A program made the translations under genes and the position numbers. Below the pieces are notes generated by a model that saw nothing but the letters and a program-made list of their open reading frames with translations, was not told the DNA's origin and made no database searches. From positions 62,001 through 126,000 of the forward strand of contig JHWW01000006.1 in assembly GCA_000621985.1 (NCBI GenBank): a stretch of DNA of 64,000 bases. Reading direction: 5' to 3'. This DNA comes from Lachnospiraceae bacterium V9D3004. GTDB taxonomy: Bacteria; Bacillota; Clostridia; Lachnospirales; Lachnospiraceae. Of this stretch, positions 44,014-53,268 are shown piece by piece (within the stretch, counting starts at the first letter, position 1; every line of letters starts with the position of its first letter).

Positions 44014-45294
44014 TCAAATTATACTCTTACACTTAAATGATTTATGAAATCCCATTGCTTTTATCATAAGATTTATTGAAAGAACCAATTCACCTGCCGC
44101 CGCTGCTATCGAAATACCATACACATTAAAAAGAAGTCCCATGATAACATTTAGAAGCACTGTAATTATAGCACCTATAGAAACCGCTTTGCTATATGCC
44201 TTTTGATTTCCGCTTGCTACAAGGAATTGAATCCCTAGCAGATTATTAGTAACGCTAAGTATCATCCAAATTATTAAAGGAATTGTGATCAATTCATATT
44301 CTAAATAATCCTTTCCAAAGGCGATAGAAATAATCATTGTTCTAAAAAGAATAACCATTAATCCGCCAAATGCAAACAAAGGGATAATGACCAAAGAAGC
44401 TTTCTTCACCGTCCTTTTTCCAGCTTCATACGATTCTGTAAATTTTACACTTATATGCGGATATAGTGCCTGACTCATTGGAGTAAAAAACAAAATCATA
44501 ATATACGGCAATTTATATATAGCAGAATATATACCTATGTCACCATCAGTAGCAACTACTCCAAGCACGGTAGTTCCAACTGCGCTAATTATTTTTGACA
44601 TCGCCTGTGATATAAAAAGATACCACCCATCTTTTAGTTCATTTATTGCATCAGAAATTTTACATAAGTGAACTTTCAAGCAATATTTTTTATTCGCAAT
44701 AATGATTCCTATTAAAGCTGATAATAAAAATGTTGCTGAATAACAGAAACAATATAAATAAAGGTTCTCTTGAGATTTAACAAGCAAAAAAACCATCACA
44801 ACCGAAATCAATCTTGAAATCGCATTTACAATCGTAATAAATTTCATGTCCTGTTTTCCTTGAAATAACCAAGTTAGCTGAAAAGACACTCCAATAATAA
44901 CAAGAAATAGGATATTCATACTAATGTAGCGTTCCATGCTAACCTTTGTTACGAGGCTTATTATATTCATTCCTATATATGATAACACCAAAAGAATCAA
45001 TCTGGCCGTAATAATTCTGCTATACAAAGGTTGTATATTTTTATTACCTTGAATAGATACCTTTCTTGCGCCAGTAAAGGCAAAACCATATTCAACTATT
45101 ACCTGGAAATATGTTACCCAGTTTAAAGCAATGGAAAAAATACCATAATTTGCGGATCCCAACACTCTTGTAATATAGGGGAGTGTAACAAGCGGAACGA
45201 TCGTGTTAAATACTTGCAAAATAAATAACCAAAATCCATTTTTGAATAATTTGTTACTAAATATCTCCTTTACTCTCTGAATCATTAATTTCAT
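44014..45294 (-). CDS. Polysaccharide flippase (Wzx-like)
   Basis: 426 residues with about 12 TM helices, of the MATE-like MOP superfamily that moves lipid-linked repeat units across the membrane. Family features include NGFWLFILQVFNTIVPLVTLPYITRVLGSANYGIFS at the N-terminus (given here as sequential stretches NGFWLFILQ, PLVTLPYITRVL, GSANYGIFS) and the even spread of helices. Its ATG overlaps the stop of the F420-type gene by 4 bp. It is last in the minus-strand locus. Confidence 0.9.
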   Translation of the reverse strand: MKLMIQRVKEIFSNKLFKNGFWLFILQVFNTIVPLVTLPYITRVLGSANYGIFSIALNWVTYFQVIVEYGFAFTGARKVSIQGNKNIQPLYSRIITARLILLVLSYIGMNIISLVTKVSMERYISMNILFLVIIGVSFQLTWLFQGKQDMKFITIVNAISRLISVVMVFLLVKSQENLYLYCFCYSATFLLSALIGIIIANKKYCLKVHLCKISDAINELKDGWYLFISQAMSKIISAVGTTVLGVVATDGDIGIYSAIYKLPYIMILFFTPMSQALYPHISVKFTESYEAGKRTVKKASLVIIPLFAFGGLMVILFRTMIISIAFGKDYLEYELITIPLIIWMILSVTNNLLGIQFLVASGNQKAYSKAVSIGAIITVLLNVIMGLLFNVYGISIAAAAGELVLSINLMIKAMGFHKSFKCKSII

Positions 45295-46475
45295 TTCCTT
45301 CTCAGAACAAATTTAGCGCATCTTTTAATAACATGTTTGACAGGACGTATTATTTTTTCTTTTTTAAAAATCTTATTACATGTTGCAGTAAATCCATTCT
45401 TCGGATATAATTGTTCGAATCCGGCTCTGTACTCAGATTTTAATGATGGTCTATTCAACTGTTGTTCATACCGCAATGCCTCATCCAAAGGACGCTCAAA
45501 ACACTTCAGCAGATTGTTGTCTATCATCTCATTAACCCATTCTTGCCCACGCTGCGTATTAACAATGATACATGAGATTCCTTGTGATTTTTCATTCTGA
45601 ACATTGCCTTCAAATGGTGCTATCTTACCAAATCCACTGAAGTCACCAAATGTAATATCTCCTACTCGCTCTGCCTTTGCATACTGACACTGGTAACAAT
45701 TCGGACGATATATGGTAGCGTTATGATAACCAATCTGATAATTATCATCGCTTTCTACAAACTTACTGTATTTCTTCCCACCGTCATGTTTAACAGAAAG
45801 AACAAACTTTGAAGTCATATAATCACTATCACGAAATGTAATTGCCTCGATACTTTTTGCATGTACAGTCTTTTTAATATGTTCTTTTAAATACTCATGA
45901 GAAGGCACTCCATGGCAAATCAAATCTACAAAAAATAATCGATTATTGTCAATGTGATGTGTGGCAGCAAATCTCTTTAAAGCTGCCACCTGACATGGCA
46001 ATCCTACAAAACAAATTATTTGCTTCTTTGTTTGTTCTAGAATATCCATACATATTGAATTCATAAAGGAGTAAGTGTACTTAGAATTCCGAAACTTTTC
46101 TATATCTTCTTCCCCAAATCCAATGTGATGATTTGCAGTCATGGTGTCTATATCAAATTGCACACCCGTAAATGGATATCCTTTTAGTAAACACAATTTA
46201 TATACACTGCTTATTCCCCCACCTGAAGCCGAAAACCATCGAATATTATTATCCGTAGAATATGCTGCATAACACTTTATCGGGGAATTTAAATTTGCTT
46301 GAGATAATTCAGGACATGCCCTTACACAACTTCCACATTCAATACATTTTGAACTATTAATTTGTGGATATAAATTGTCTAATGAATCCTTTGTCATCGA
46401 AACGGCCCCTGTATTGCAAGAATTCATGCAATTCATACAACCTGTGCAGTTTTTCTTACTTGCTAAAGTTATCAT
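45291..46475 (-). CDS. F420 hydrogenase beta-subunit-like protein with two [4Fe-4S] ferredoxin motifs
   Basis: 394 residues. Two CxxCxxCxxxC clusters at the N-terminus (CTGCMNCMNSC, CIECGSCVRAC), then the FrhB_FdhB N- and C-terminal domains (FVGLPCQVAALKRF, CYQCQYAKAERVGDITFGDF). Such proteins occur next to polysaccharide pyruvyltransferase genes in many surface-polysaccharide loci, and a pyruvyltransferase gene is in this locus (58043-59137). Its reaction there is not established. It starts in an AT-rich, otherwise empty region and overlaps the flippase gene. Confidence 0.85.
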   Translation of the reverse strand: MITLASKKNCTGCMNCMNSCNTGAVSMTKDSLDNLYPQINSSKCIECGSCVRACPELSQANLNSPIKCYAAYSTDNNIRWFSASGGGISSVYKLCLLKGYPFTGVQFDIDTMTANHHIGFGEEDIEKFRNSKYTYSFMNSICMDILEQTKKQIICFVGLPCQVAALKRFAATHHIDNNRLFFVDLICHGVPSHEYLKEHIKKTVHAKSIEAITFRDSDYMTSKFVLSVKHDGGKKYSKFVESDDNYQIGYHNATIYRPNCYQCQYAKAERVGDITFGDFSGFGKIAPFEGNVQNEKSQGISCIIVNTQRGQEWVNEMIDNNLLKCFERPLDEALRYEQQLNRPSLKSEYRAGFEQLYPKNGFTATCNKIFKKEKIIRPVKHVIKRCAKFVLRRK

Positions 46476-46732
46476 TTACATTCACCTGTACTCAATGAAA
46501 TATATTCTTTAGATTACTCAACCTGTGTATAAGAACGTGGGGGTATTGTTATTTTTTTGAACATTAGTTTGATATGTATTTTTAACTATATACTTATGCT
46601 ATAGTACATTTTGGCCTAATCGTATTGCCCTGTATTTGACCATTTTTACACACTAACATTAGTCCTTGTAGAGGTTATCGAATAGTTCCATTCCCTTTTC
46701 ATTATTCACACAGTTAGATTAAAATACGCATG
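46476..46732. other. AT-rich gap (no gene) before the F420-type gene
   Basis: No open frame with coding character. Apart from the remnant at 46733-46850 I see nothing recognisable in the gap between the F420-type and GNAT genes. Confidence 0.5.
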
Positions 46733-46850
46733 CTCAACTCCAAGCTGATCTCCGTATCTCTTCTAAGAAGCAAATTCTCCAAGAGTAATGTCTCCTACTC
46801 TATTACAGCAACTGTACCAGCACTTATAACATGATTCTCTAGGAGAAAAC
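46733..46850 (-). pseudogene. Remnant of a second F420-type gene
   Basis: On the minus strand a short frame reads CYKCWYSCCNRVGDITLGEF then a stop. It matches CYQCQYAKAERVGDITFGDF of the neighbouring intact gene. Only this piece of the gene survives, which shows that the locus once held a paralogue. Confidence 0.6.
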
Positions 46851-46906
46851 TTAGCTTAAATAAGACTCGTGAAAAAACATATGTTTATTTGCCTTAAGTT
46901 TAATTC

Positions 46907-47398
46907 TCATGCATCAAATCGATACTTTCTAAGCTTTACTTTGCCGACTTTTGGATACACATGTTCCTCGTATTTTTCAGTCCTTTTAAACCCACATTTT
47001 AAAGCCACACCTTGTGATGCAATATTATCATCCCTAATTTGTACATAAATTCTATCATCAATCTTTTTGGCTAATTCAATTCCCAGAGTCAAAGCTTCAG
47101 ATGCGTATCCTCGACGTTGAAATCCTTCAACAACTGTATATCCAATGTCTATCCCATCCGTTCTTTTAATCAACTGAATGAAGCCTACACTTACACCTCT
47201 TTCAATTTGAATAAGAAACAATCTTCGATCTTCTGGCTTTTCAAAAACCGAATCACCCAATCTATGAAGAAATAGTCGACGAAATTCTTCCTTATCAGGA
47301 ACACTCTCATAACCATTCCAATAAATATCATCAGGGCTACATCTTACTTTATAATATTCCTCGAAATCTTCTAGTGTTGTAGGCTTTAGTATAATCAT
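46907..47398 (-). CDS. GNAT-family acetyltransferase
   Basis: 163 residues with the GNAT fold: motif A VVEGFQRRGYASEALTLGI, plus DIGYTV before it and a C-terminal NIASQGVALKCGFKRTEKYE. It transfers an acyl group, usually to an amine, here perhaps on a sugar or amino-alcohol. 10 bp separate it from the ATP-grasp gene upstream. Confidence 0.85.
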   Translation of the reverse strand: MIILKPTTLEDFEEYYKVRCSPDDIYWNGYESVPDKEEFRRLFLHRLGDSVFEKPEDRRLFLIQIERGVSVGFIQLIKRTDGIDIGYTVVEGFQRRGYASEALTLGIELAKKIDDRIYVQIRDDNIASQGVALKCGFKRTEKYEEHVYPKVGKVKLRKYRFDA

Positions 47399-47408
47399 AT
47401 TTTTCCTT

Positions 47409-48596
47409 TCAATCCACTACAAATTGAATACAATCAATTACTCTTTGACATTGATCTAGGGCTTCTTTTGTGGTTTTTCCTTTGCAAACAACATACCCAA
47501 ACCTAGCTGAATCATCCGTTGCGTTATCATAGTGTTTTCCAATTATTCCTGACAACTCAATTTTAACCACATCATCTATCTGTTCTGCATTATTCAAACC
47601 TCTAATATCATTTAGTGTACCTTCTCTAGCAGGTACAAAACGAACACCTGCACAATTACCACTATTATGATAATTACTCACATCTGGTTTGATTCCTAGC
47701 GCCAATTCTATTGCCGCCTGTGCCATATTAATTCCAGAAATAGAAGTCTCCAATAAATATGTTGTGATACAATCTCCCCCAAGTCTAGCTCCTAATTCAA
47801 CCAACTTTGGTCCCTGTTCTGTTATAATGATTTCAACATGAGCAGGACTATTAACTAAGCCTACAGCCATAACCGCCTTTGATGCTAGTTTTCTTATAGA
47901 CTCCTTAGTGTCCTGCGGTAATGCCGAAGGTTGAGAATGACCAATTTCGAAGAAATTAGGCGCACCAGAAGTTATTTTGTCAGTTATTTGTATTATATGT
48001 GGAGTGCCATCAATAACAAGAACTTCAACACTAACCTCTGGTCCTTGCATGTATTCTTCAATAAGAATATCCCCTGAACGACCTGCTTGTGAACTAAAGC
48101 ACACCGCTTTTTTGAGTTCATTCTCATTATGAATCATGTATATTCCTCTTCCACCGGCAGAATCAATTGGTTTAGAAATAACCGGATAGTGTAATGACAT
48201 AGAAAAAGATTCAATTTCTTGCTTCCGTATAACTTGAAAAATCGGATGTGCTACGTTACACCTTTCAAAAGCCTCAAGCATTTTTACTTTATCTGTAGAA
48301 TTGATGGCAACATCCACTGTATGACCAGGAAGCCCTAGGGCTCTGCTAACATATGCTCCTGTAACAACAGAAGTATCGCATGCCCCAACAACTATACCGT
48401 CTGGATTAAAACAACGTGCAATTTTCATAACTGCTTCCGTATCTCTTAAGCTACAGATAAATGTCTCGTCGGCATAATGAAAAGCTGGTGCATCCCTGTT
48501 GATATCAACTACGCCTGTGTATAATCCCATTTTTTTTGCTTTTCGTACAATAGGGCTTTGAAAAATAGGTCCACCTAGAAACAATACTCTCTTCAT
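47409..48596 (-). CDS. ATP-grasp domain ligase
   Basis: 395 residues with an N-terminal Rossmann-like region (MKRVLFLGGPIFQSPIVRKA) and the ATP-grasp core (HPIFQVIRKQEIESF, PVISKPIDSAGGRGIYMI, ILIEEYMQGPEVSVEVLV, PKLVELGARLGGDCITTYLL). ATP-grasp enzymes join a carboxylate to an amine or thiol via an acyl-phosphate. In a surface-glycan locus it could amidate a sugar acid or join an amino acid to an amine. The substrate is unknown. Confidence 0.88.
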   Translation of the reverse strand: MKRVLFLGGPIFQSPIVRKAKKMGLYTGVVDINRDAPAFHYADETFICSLRDTEAVMKIARCFNPDGIVVGACDTSVVTGAYVSRALGLPGHTVDVAINSTDKVKMLEAFERCNVAHPIFQVIRKQEIESFSMSLHYPVISKPIDSAGGRGIYMIHNENELKKAVCFSSQAGRSGDILIEEYMQGPEVSVEVLVIDGTPHIIQITDKITSGAPNFFEIGHSQPSALPQDTKESIRKLASKAVMAVGLVNSPAHVEIIITEQGPKLVELGARLGGDCITTYLLETSISGINMAQAAIELALGIKPDVSNYHNSGNCAGVRFVPAREGTLNDIRGLNNAEQIDDVVKIELSGIIGKHYDNATDDSARFGYVVCKGKTTKEALDQCQRVIDCIQFVVD

Positions 48597-49407
48597 GTAT
48601 TTTTCTTCCTTTCTAAATTTAATGGAACGAAATACACGAAGAATGAAAATGAATGCTACAATTAATTCATTCGAATATACTAACAGTACATTGATAAAAA
48701 ACTATTCTTTTTCAATGTATTAAGAGATTTGCAATATTGTTATAATACACAGTAGATATACAGTGCTTGTCTTCAGTTTTCAAGCTGAAGCAAGGATGCC
48801 CATCAACACGTCTGACACCAATCATTTTCTACGGTAATACTTATACACAATTACGTAACCAACAATCGCAATATCATCTGTCTCATCATATGAACTGTAA
48901 CTTGCTATTATTTTTTTTGCTACATAAATCCTTGCTATGCCTGTATTATGACGAGTTAAAAGCTTTAAACAATTTTATTCATTCATAGACACTGGAATAC
49001 TCTCTCTCATTAACAAAAGCTCAGATATTATGTGAATAGCAACACTATTCTCCATTCTACTTATAAATGTATAATTTTTCTTAACACCAACCGCATTCTT
49101 ATCATATTTTTGATTTCATTCCAATATATAATTATCTAACCGATATTTACTTGCTCTTTCTACAATATCAATTTGGGACGTTACGTCTCTGAGTAGTTTT
49201 ATTGTAACTACCATTATCAATAACTCAACTAGTTAAAATATATATATTCTGCAAAACAAGCTATCACTGTATTTAAAACCCCACGAACTTTTAGGGTTGT
49301 CTTCTTACAGTTAAATATTCTCATTCGATAAATCTATTTTTTAGATATAAAGATATGTCATAAGTAACATTACTCGCATACATGTTCTAAAATGCATTCA
49401 TTAAGAA
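48597..49407. other. AT-rich intergenic region, no gene recognised
   Basis: About 810 bp between the ATP-grasp gene and the cytidylyltransferase fusion. A 73-codon open frame at 48767-48988 lacks a ribosome binding site and coding character. I see no recognisable remnant. It may hold the promoter for the ATP-grasp/GNAT genes. Confidence 0.5.
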
Positions 49408-50715
49408 TCACTGATTCCCCTTATATTCTTCCAACACTTTAGCAATTGTTAATGATATGTTTCTACTAATATAATAATCAGGTGTATTATTACTTATTGC
49501 ACTTGCCAACGCCACAAGTTCATATCTAATACCCTCACCATCAACTTGATAAAAGTATCGCTTATTATTTGCTAGGTTCTCATACCTAATTTCAAAGTAA
49601 TCTGTTTTCCACCATGGAGCTGGCACATAGATATACCCTTTAGTTCCTGAAACTATCAATTCCCCCTCTGACTTCACTCCGGTTCCAACTTTTATGGTTG
49701 CTGTAGCATTAGGATATGTAAAGTCTATTTTTGTAAAACTATCGTATTCACCTTCTTTGATTGAAAATATAGTCTTCGATTTATATTCCGTCCCGAGAAT
49801 TTGAAATACTGGAAGCATTGTAGTTGGCCCCCATGCTTCAAGTGAGCCCCAAAGTCTATTGCTTTCAACTTTTTCTGGCGAGTTTAAACTTGTGCATGTG
49901 GCGTCTACAGATACTACTTTCCCAATCTTCCCGCTCTTTAGTAACAGAAGCATCCTTGAATAGGCAGTAATATATGCGGTTCGTGTAGCATCCATTAATA
50001 TCAATCTATTTTCTTTAGCATATCTAAGCAACGTATTACAATCTTCTAAATTCATTGCCAAAGGACTTTCACATAAAACATGTTTTCTAGCTTCTAATGC
50101 TTTCATGTTCAGATCAAAATGCTTTGATGGATGCGCATGTATGTAAACGGCATCCACACGACTAAGTAGTTCTTCATAACTTGTTGTATAAAACATCTCA
50201 CTTTCTAGGTCATTAAGAATGCCTTCTTCTGGCACACAGAGTCCCACTACATCAACGGCATTAACAAACTTTGACTCATTATAGAATTTTCTTAGAAATG
50301 GTGCATAACCAACCATACCTAGTCGCAAAAAAGACTTCTCTACTCTTATTTCAGAACTACTTACACCTTCAGTTCTAGGTAGATAGACAACCTTGCAAAA
50401 TTCATTCAAGTAATCAAAATATCCAGCCCAATCTGAACCTACAGTAAAGATATCAACTCCAAAACGTCTGATATCATCGATTTTCTGTCCCTCATATTCT
50501 TCTATTATGACCTTATCAGCTATACCAGTTTCTTGAATCGCAGATACACGTTCCTCAAGACTCTGCTGAACGTTAATCTTCCCCCTTGTCTTATCAAAGT
50601 CGTCTGCTGTCACACCAACAATCAAGTAATCTCCAAGAGCCTTAGCTCGTTCAAGTAACCTTATATGACCATAGTGAAGAAAGTCGTAAGTTCCATATGT
50701 TATGACCTTTACCAT
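49408..50715 (-). CDS. Cytidylyltransferase fused to a degenerate Gfo/Idh-type domain
   Basis: 435 residues. Residues 1-128 are a TagD/GCT-like nucleotidyltransferase: HxGH at His14-His17 (LHYGHIRLL) and RTEGVSSSEIR at 114-124. From about 131 a Gfo/Idh/MocA fold follows, but its NAD-binding turn is GMVGYAP and the EKP motif is CESPLA, with Ser217 in place of the conserved Lys, so dehydrogenase activity is doubtful. The N-terminal part should make a CDP-alcohol from CTP and an alkyl phosphate or phosphonate. It is 34 bp downstream of the aminotransferase gene. Confidence 0.87.
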   Translation of the reverse strand: MVKVITYGTYDFLHYGHIRLLERAKALGDYLIVGVTADDFDKTRGKINVQQSLEERVSAIQETGIADKVIIEEYEGQKIDDIRRFGVDIFTVGSDWAGYFDYLNEFCKVVYLPRTEGVSSSEIRVEKSFLRLGMVGYAPFLRKFYNESKFVNAVDVVGLCVPEEGILNDLESEMFYTTSYEELLSRVDAVYIHAHPSKHFDLNMKALEARKHVLCESPLAMNLEDCNTLLRYAKENRLILMDATRTAYITAYSRMLLLLKSGKIGKVVSVDATCTSLNSPEKVESNRLWGSLEAWGPTTMLPVFQILGTEYKSKTIFSIKEGEYDSFTKIDFTYPNATATIKVGTGVKSEGELIVSGTKGYIYVPAPWWKTDYFEIRYENLANNKRYFYQVDGEGIRYELVALASAISNNTPDYYISRNISLTIAKVLEEYKGNQ

Positions 50716-50749
50716 AAATCATCCCTCATCCTAAGGTTATTCTTCAACT

Positions 50750-51823
50750 TTACAGCATTCCACGCTTCTGCATATCCTTCATAGCATTAATCAAAGTAGT
50801 ATTATCATCATGTGTCAGAGATCCAATATGTCCTACACGAAATATCATGTTCCTCAAATCGCCACCATTCGGACAAATCCAAATTCCATATTCATCTTTT
50901 AGCACTTCAAAGACCCTATATGCATCTGTATTAATCGGATGAACAGGTGTAACTCCATTTGCTGGAGATTCCGAGAAAAACTCGAAAGGAAGATCAGTAA
51001 TCTTTTCTCGGAAGTCCTCTGCCTGTGCTGCAACACGAGCTATCTCAACATCTGCACCTCCGGCAGTTTTGATTTCTTTTAACCTTGTATTTATCTGTCG
51101 AAGTATTCCAACCGCAGGGGTAAACGGCGTCTGTCCTCTTTCCATATTCTTAAGGGCATCAGCCAGATTGAAGTACATCGACTTGATTTTTTTGCTTGTC
51201 ACTCTTTCGACAGCACGAGGAGCAAGAATGATGATTGAAATGCCCGGAGGGCAAGCTAAAACTTTCTGTGAACCTGTGATCATCACATCAGCACCACAAT
51301 TAGCCATATCAAATGGATCTGCAAGAAATGACGAAACGCAGTCACAAACGTAAAACACCCCATTCTTTCGGCAAAAATCACCTATCATCTCTGAATCATA
51401 AAGTACACCAGTGGATGTCTCATCTATATTCACAAGAAGTCCTGTAAATCCGTGATTATCATATTCATACAGCCGTTCTTTGGTAAGTTTCTGTCCGTGA
51501 TTAAGATGGATAACTGTATGGGGTACATCATGTATCTCACATAACTCAACAAACCTGTGTCCGAAACTACCGCCATCAATAACAAGAACCTTATCGTTTT
51601 CGTCAAAGCAATTCATCACAACAGCTTCCATTGAACCAGTAGAAGAGCTCGTCATAAATATTGATTTAGATCCTTCCGGCGACTTTGTAAAGTTCAACAT
51701 CAATTGTTCATTTTCAAACATAATATTTGAAAATTCTGGTGTTCTAAAATACGGTACCTGTTCTCCACCAACTGTCAGAATTTCATTACTGCACATTACA
51801 GGACCTACTGTGAAATTAAGCAT
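50750..51823 (-). CDS. PLP-dependent class V aminotransferase (alanine-glyoxylate/AEP type)
   Basis: 357 residues, fold type I. The PLP-binding lysine is predicted to be Lys187 ([13 protein letters not shown]), with DCVSSF before it and GHIGSL near the end. Relatives include alanine-glyoxylate, serine-pyruvate and 2-aminoethylphosphonate aminotransferases. In this cluster an amino-alcohol phosphate or phosphonate is the likely product, to be activated by the adjacent cytidylyltransferase. That is inference from the order of genes. Confidence 0.88.
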   Translation of the reverse strand: MLNFTVGPVMCSNEILTVGGEQVPYFRTPEFSNIMFENEQLMLNFTKSPEGSKSIFMTSSSTGSMEAVVMNCFDENDKVLVIDGGSFGHRFVELCEIHDVPHTVIHLNHGQKLTKERLYEYDNHGFTGLLVNIDETSTGVLYDSEMIGDFCRKNGVFYVCDCVSSFLADPFDMANCGADVMITGSQKVLACPPGISIIILAPRAVERVTSKKIKSMYFNLADALKNMERGQTPFTPAVGILRQINTRLKEIKTAGGADVEIARVAAQAEDFREKITDLPFEFFSESPANGVTPVHPINTDAYRVFEVLKDEYGIWICPNGGDLRNMIFRVGHIGSLTHDDNTTLINAMKDMQKRGML

Positions 51824-52287
51824 TATTTATAATTTATGATGTATTCTTAATCGAATACACATATTTCCCTTTCTTTTATTTTATGTATTTTGATTAAATA
51901 CGATTAGATACTATGGACTTTTGATTTTCCCTTTTGCTTCGACCAATCGACTGTAGTGTATTACCGCTACCTTTATCAAATTTTTTTCAATAAGTTGGAT
52001 GTTGCTAATAACTATCTCTGTAAAAATTCCTTGCATCTATCAAGTCTATATAAATAACCTCATGCGGGCATCACTATTTTTTTTAATGATTGAATGTGTT
52101 TGTTCCATTATTATTTACGTAGGTATTGATACTGTCAAACTCAACAATTATGCCACGGTCCTTTCTTCTGACTGAACCATACTCACTGGATCAAATAAAA
52201 ATGCAAATGACGGTGATGGATTCAAAAACTATCCGACGAGCATAATAAAAAAGTCCCAATTTTAATCATATACCATAAAAATATTTT
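51824..52287. other. AT-rich intergenic region, no gene recognised
   Basis: About 460 bp between the LicD and aminotransferase genes. A 31-codon frame begins at ATG 52140 (MPRSFLLTEPYSL) on the plus strand, but nothing about it is recognisable. No remnant of a known gene is seen. Confidence 0.5.
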
Positions 52288-53124
52288 TTAATTTAGATTT
52301 GACCGTTCATAGTTTTTCTTCTGCTTATATTCAACTTTCAGAAAATGGGTTATCCTTTTGTTTTCTGGTGGTAATTCCATATAATTCCCAAATAAGCTAC
52401 TTAAGTAAATTTCATAATTTTGAGGTGCAAAAAACTGTTTATTCTCAAATTCAATCTCAACAGGATTTAAATAACAATCCAAGTCCAAATTTCCTCCAGT
52501 AACTCTTTGCCAACATACTGAAGATGCCTTGTGACAATTGGTATCATTATATTTTATTGATTCGTTTTCAATATACCTACACAAATTATTTATCCCGATT
52601 AATCTAACTAAGGCTTTTAGAAATAATTTCAGAAGATTCTTGCCTGTAGCTTTTCCAGATTTAAAATCAGTTGTATATGAAATCACCAAACTTCTTAGTC
52701 GAATAAATTTTCTATGAAATTTTTCAGCCTTTTTTTTATCATCCGGAACAGAATCAATAGGAAAAATATCTATCCACAATCCATGTGGAGTCTTGTTGTT
52801 TTCCATCTTTGCTACAGTACTCATATCTGATAGTTTAACAAATGGATAATAGTAATATGGATTACGTCTACTAAGTAATTCAGTTCCATATATTTCTTTA
52901 CCGGTTAACATCAGATTAATAAATTTTTCATAATCCACTCTTGGCATCATAACGTCTATATCATCATCCCATGGAATAAATCCTTTATGCCTAACGGCTC
53001 CTAGTAAAGTACCATATGTTAACATGTATGTAAGATCATTATCTCTACAGAATCTATCGAACTTTATAAGAATCCCCAATTCGACTTCCTTGATTTCCTC
53101 AAGAGTTAAATAATTATTTTGCAT
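52288..53124 (-). CDS. LicD-family phosphotransferase
   Basis: About 278 residues from MQNNYLT; I chose ATG 53124 because AAGGTG lies 6 bases before it, while the frame to 53133 would start at GTG without a site. The nucleotidyltransferase-like catalytic motif is WDDDIDVMMPR, preceded by GTLLGAVRHKGFIPWDDD (spelled in two parts: GTLLGAVRHKG, FIPWDDD). LicD proteins transfer phosphocholine or other phospho-alcohols from CDP-linked donors to glycans. It is the likely user of the CDP product made by the fusion gene downstream. Confidence 0.9.
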   Translation of the reverse strand: MQNNYLTLEEIKEVELGILIKFDRFCRDNDLTYMLTYGTLLGAVRHKGFIPWDDDIDVMMPRVDYEKFINLMLTGKEIYGTELLSRRNPYYYYPFVKLSDMSTVAKMENNKTPHGLWIDIFPIDSVPDDKKKAEKFHRKFIRLRSLVISYTTDFKSGKATGKNLLKLFLKALVRLIGINNLCRYIENESIKYNDTNCHKASSVCWQRVTGGNLDLDCYLNPVEIEFENKQFFAPQNYEIYLSSLFGNYMELPPENKRITHFLKVEYKQKKNYERSNLN

Positions 53125-53268
53125 ACATCTCACCTTAAATCATAATTGTTGAAGACAATTTTCATTGTCATACAGATGGCTTCTATAACGTCCTTATCGC
53201 TAATTTTTACTCTATTCTCCAATGCAGAACCGAGGTATTTGTATGTTCATATAACCTGCATTCCAGGA

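Noticed and set aside
48767-48988. 73-codon frame in the gap after the ATP-grasp gene
   Set aside because: No ribosome binding site and no coding character.
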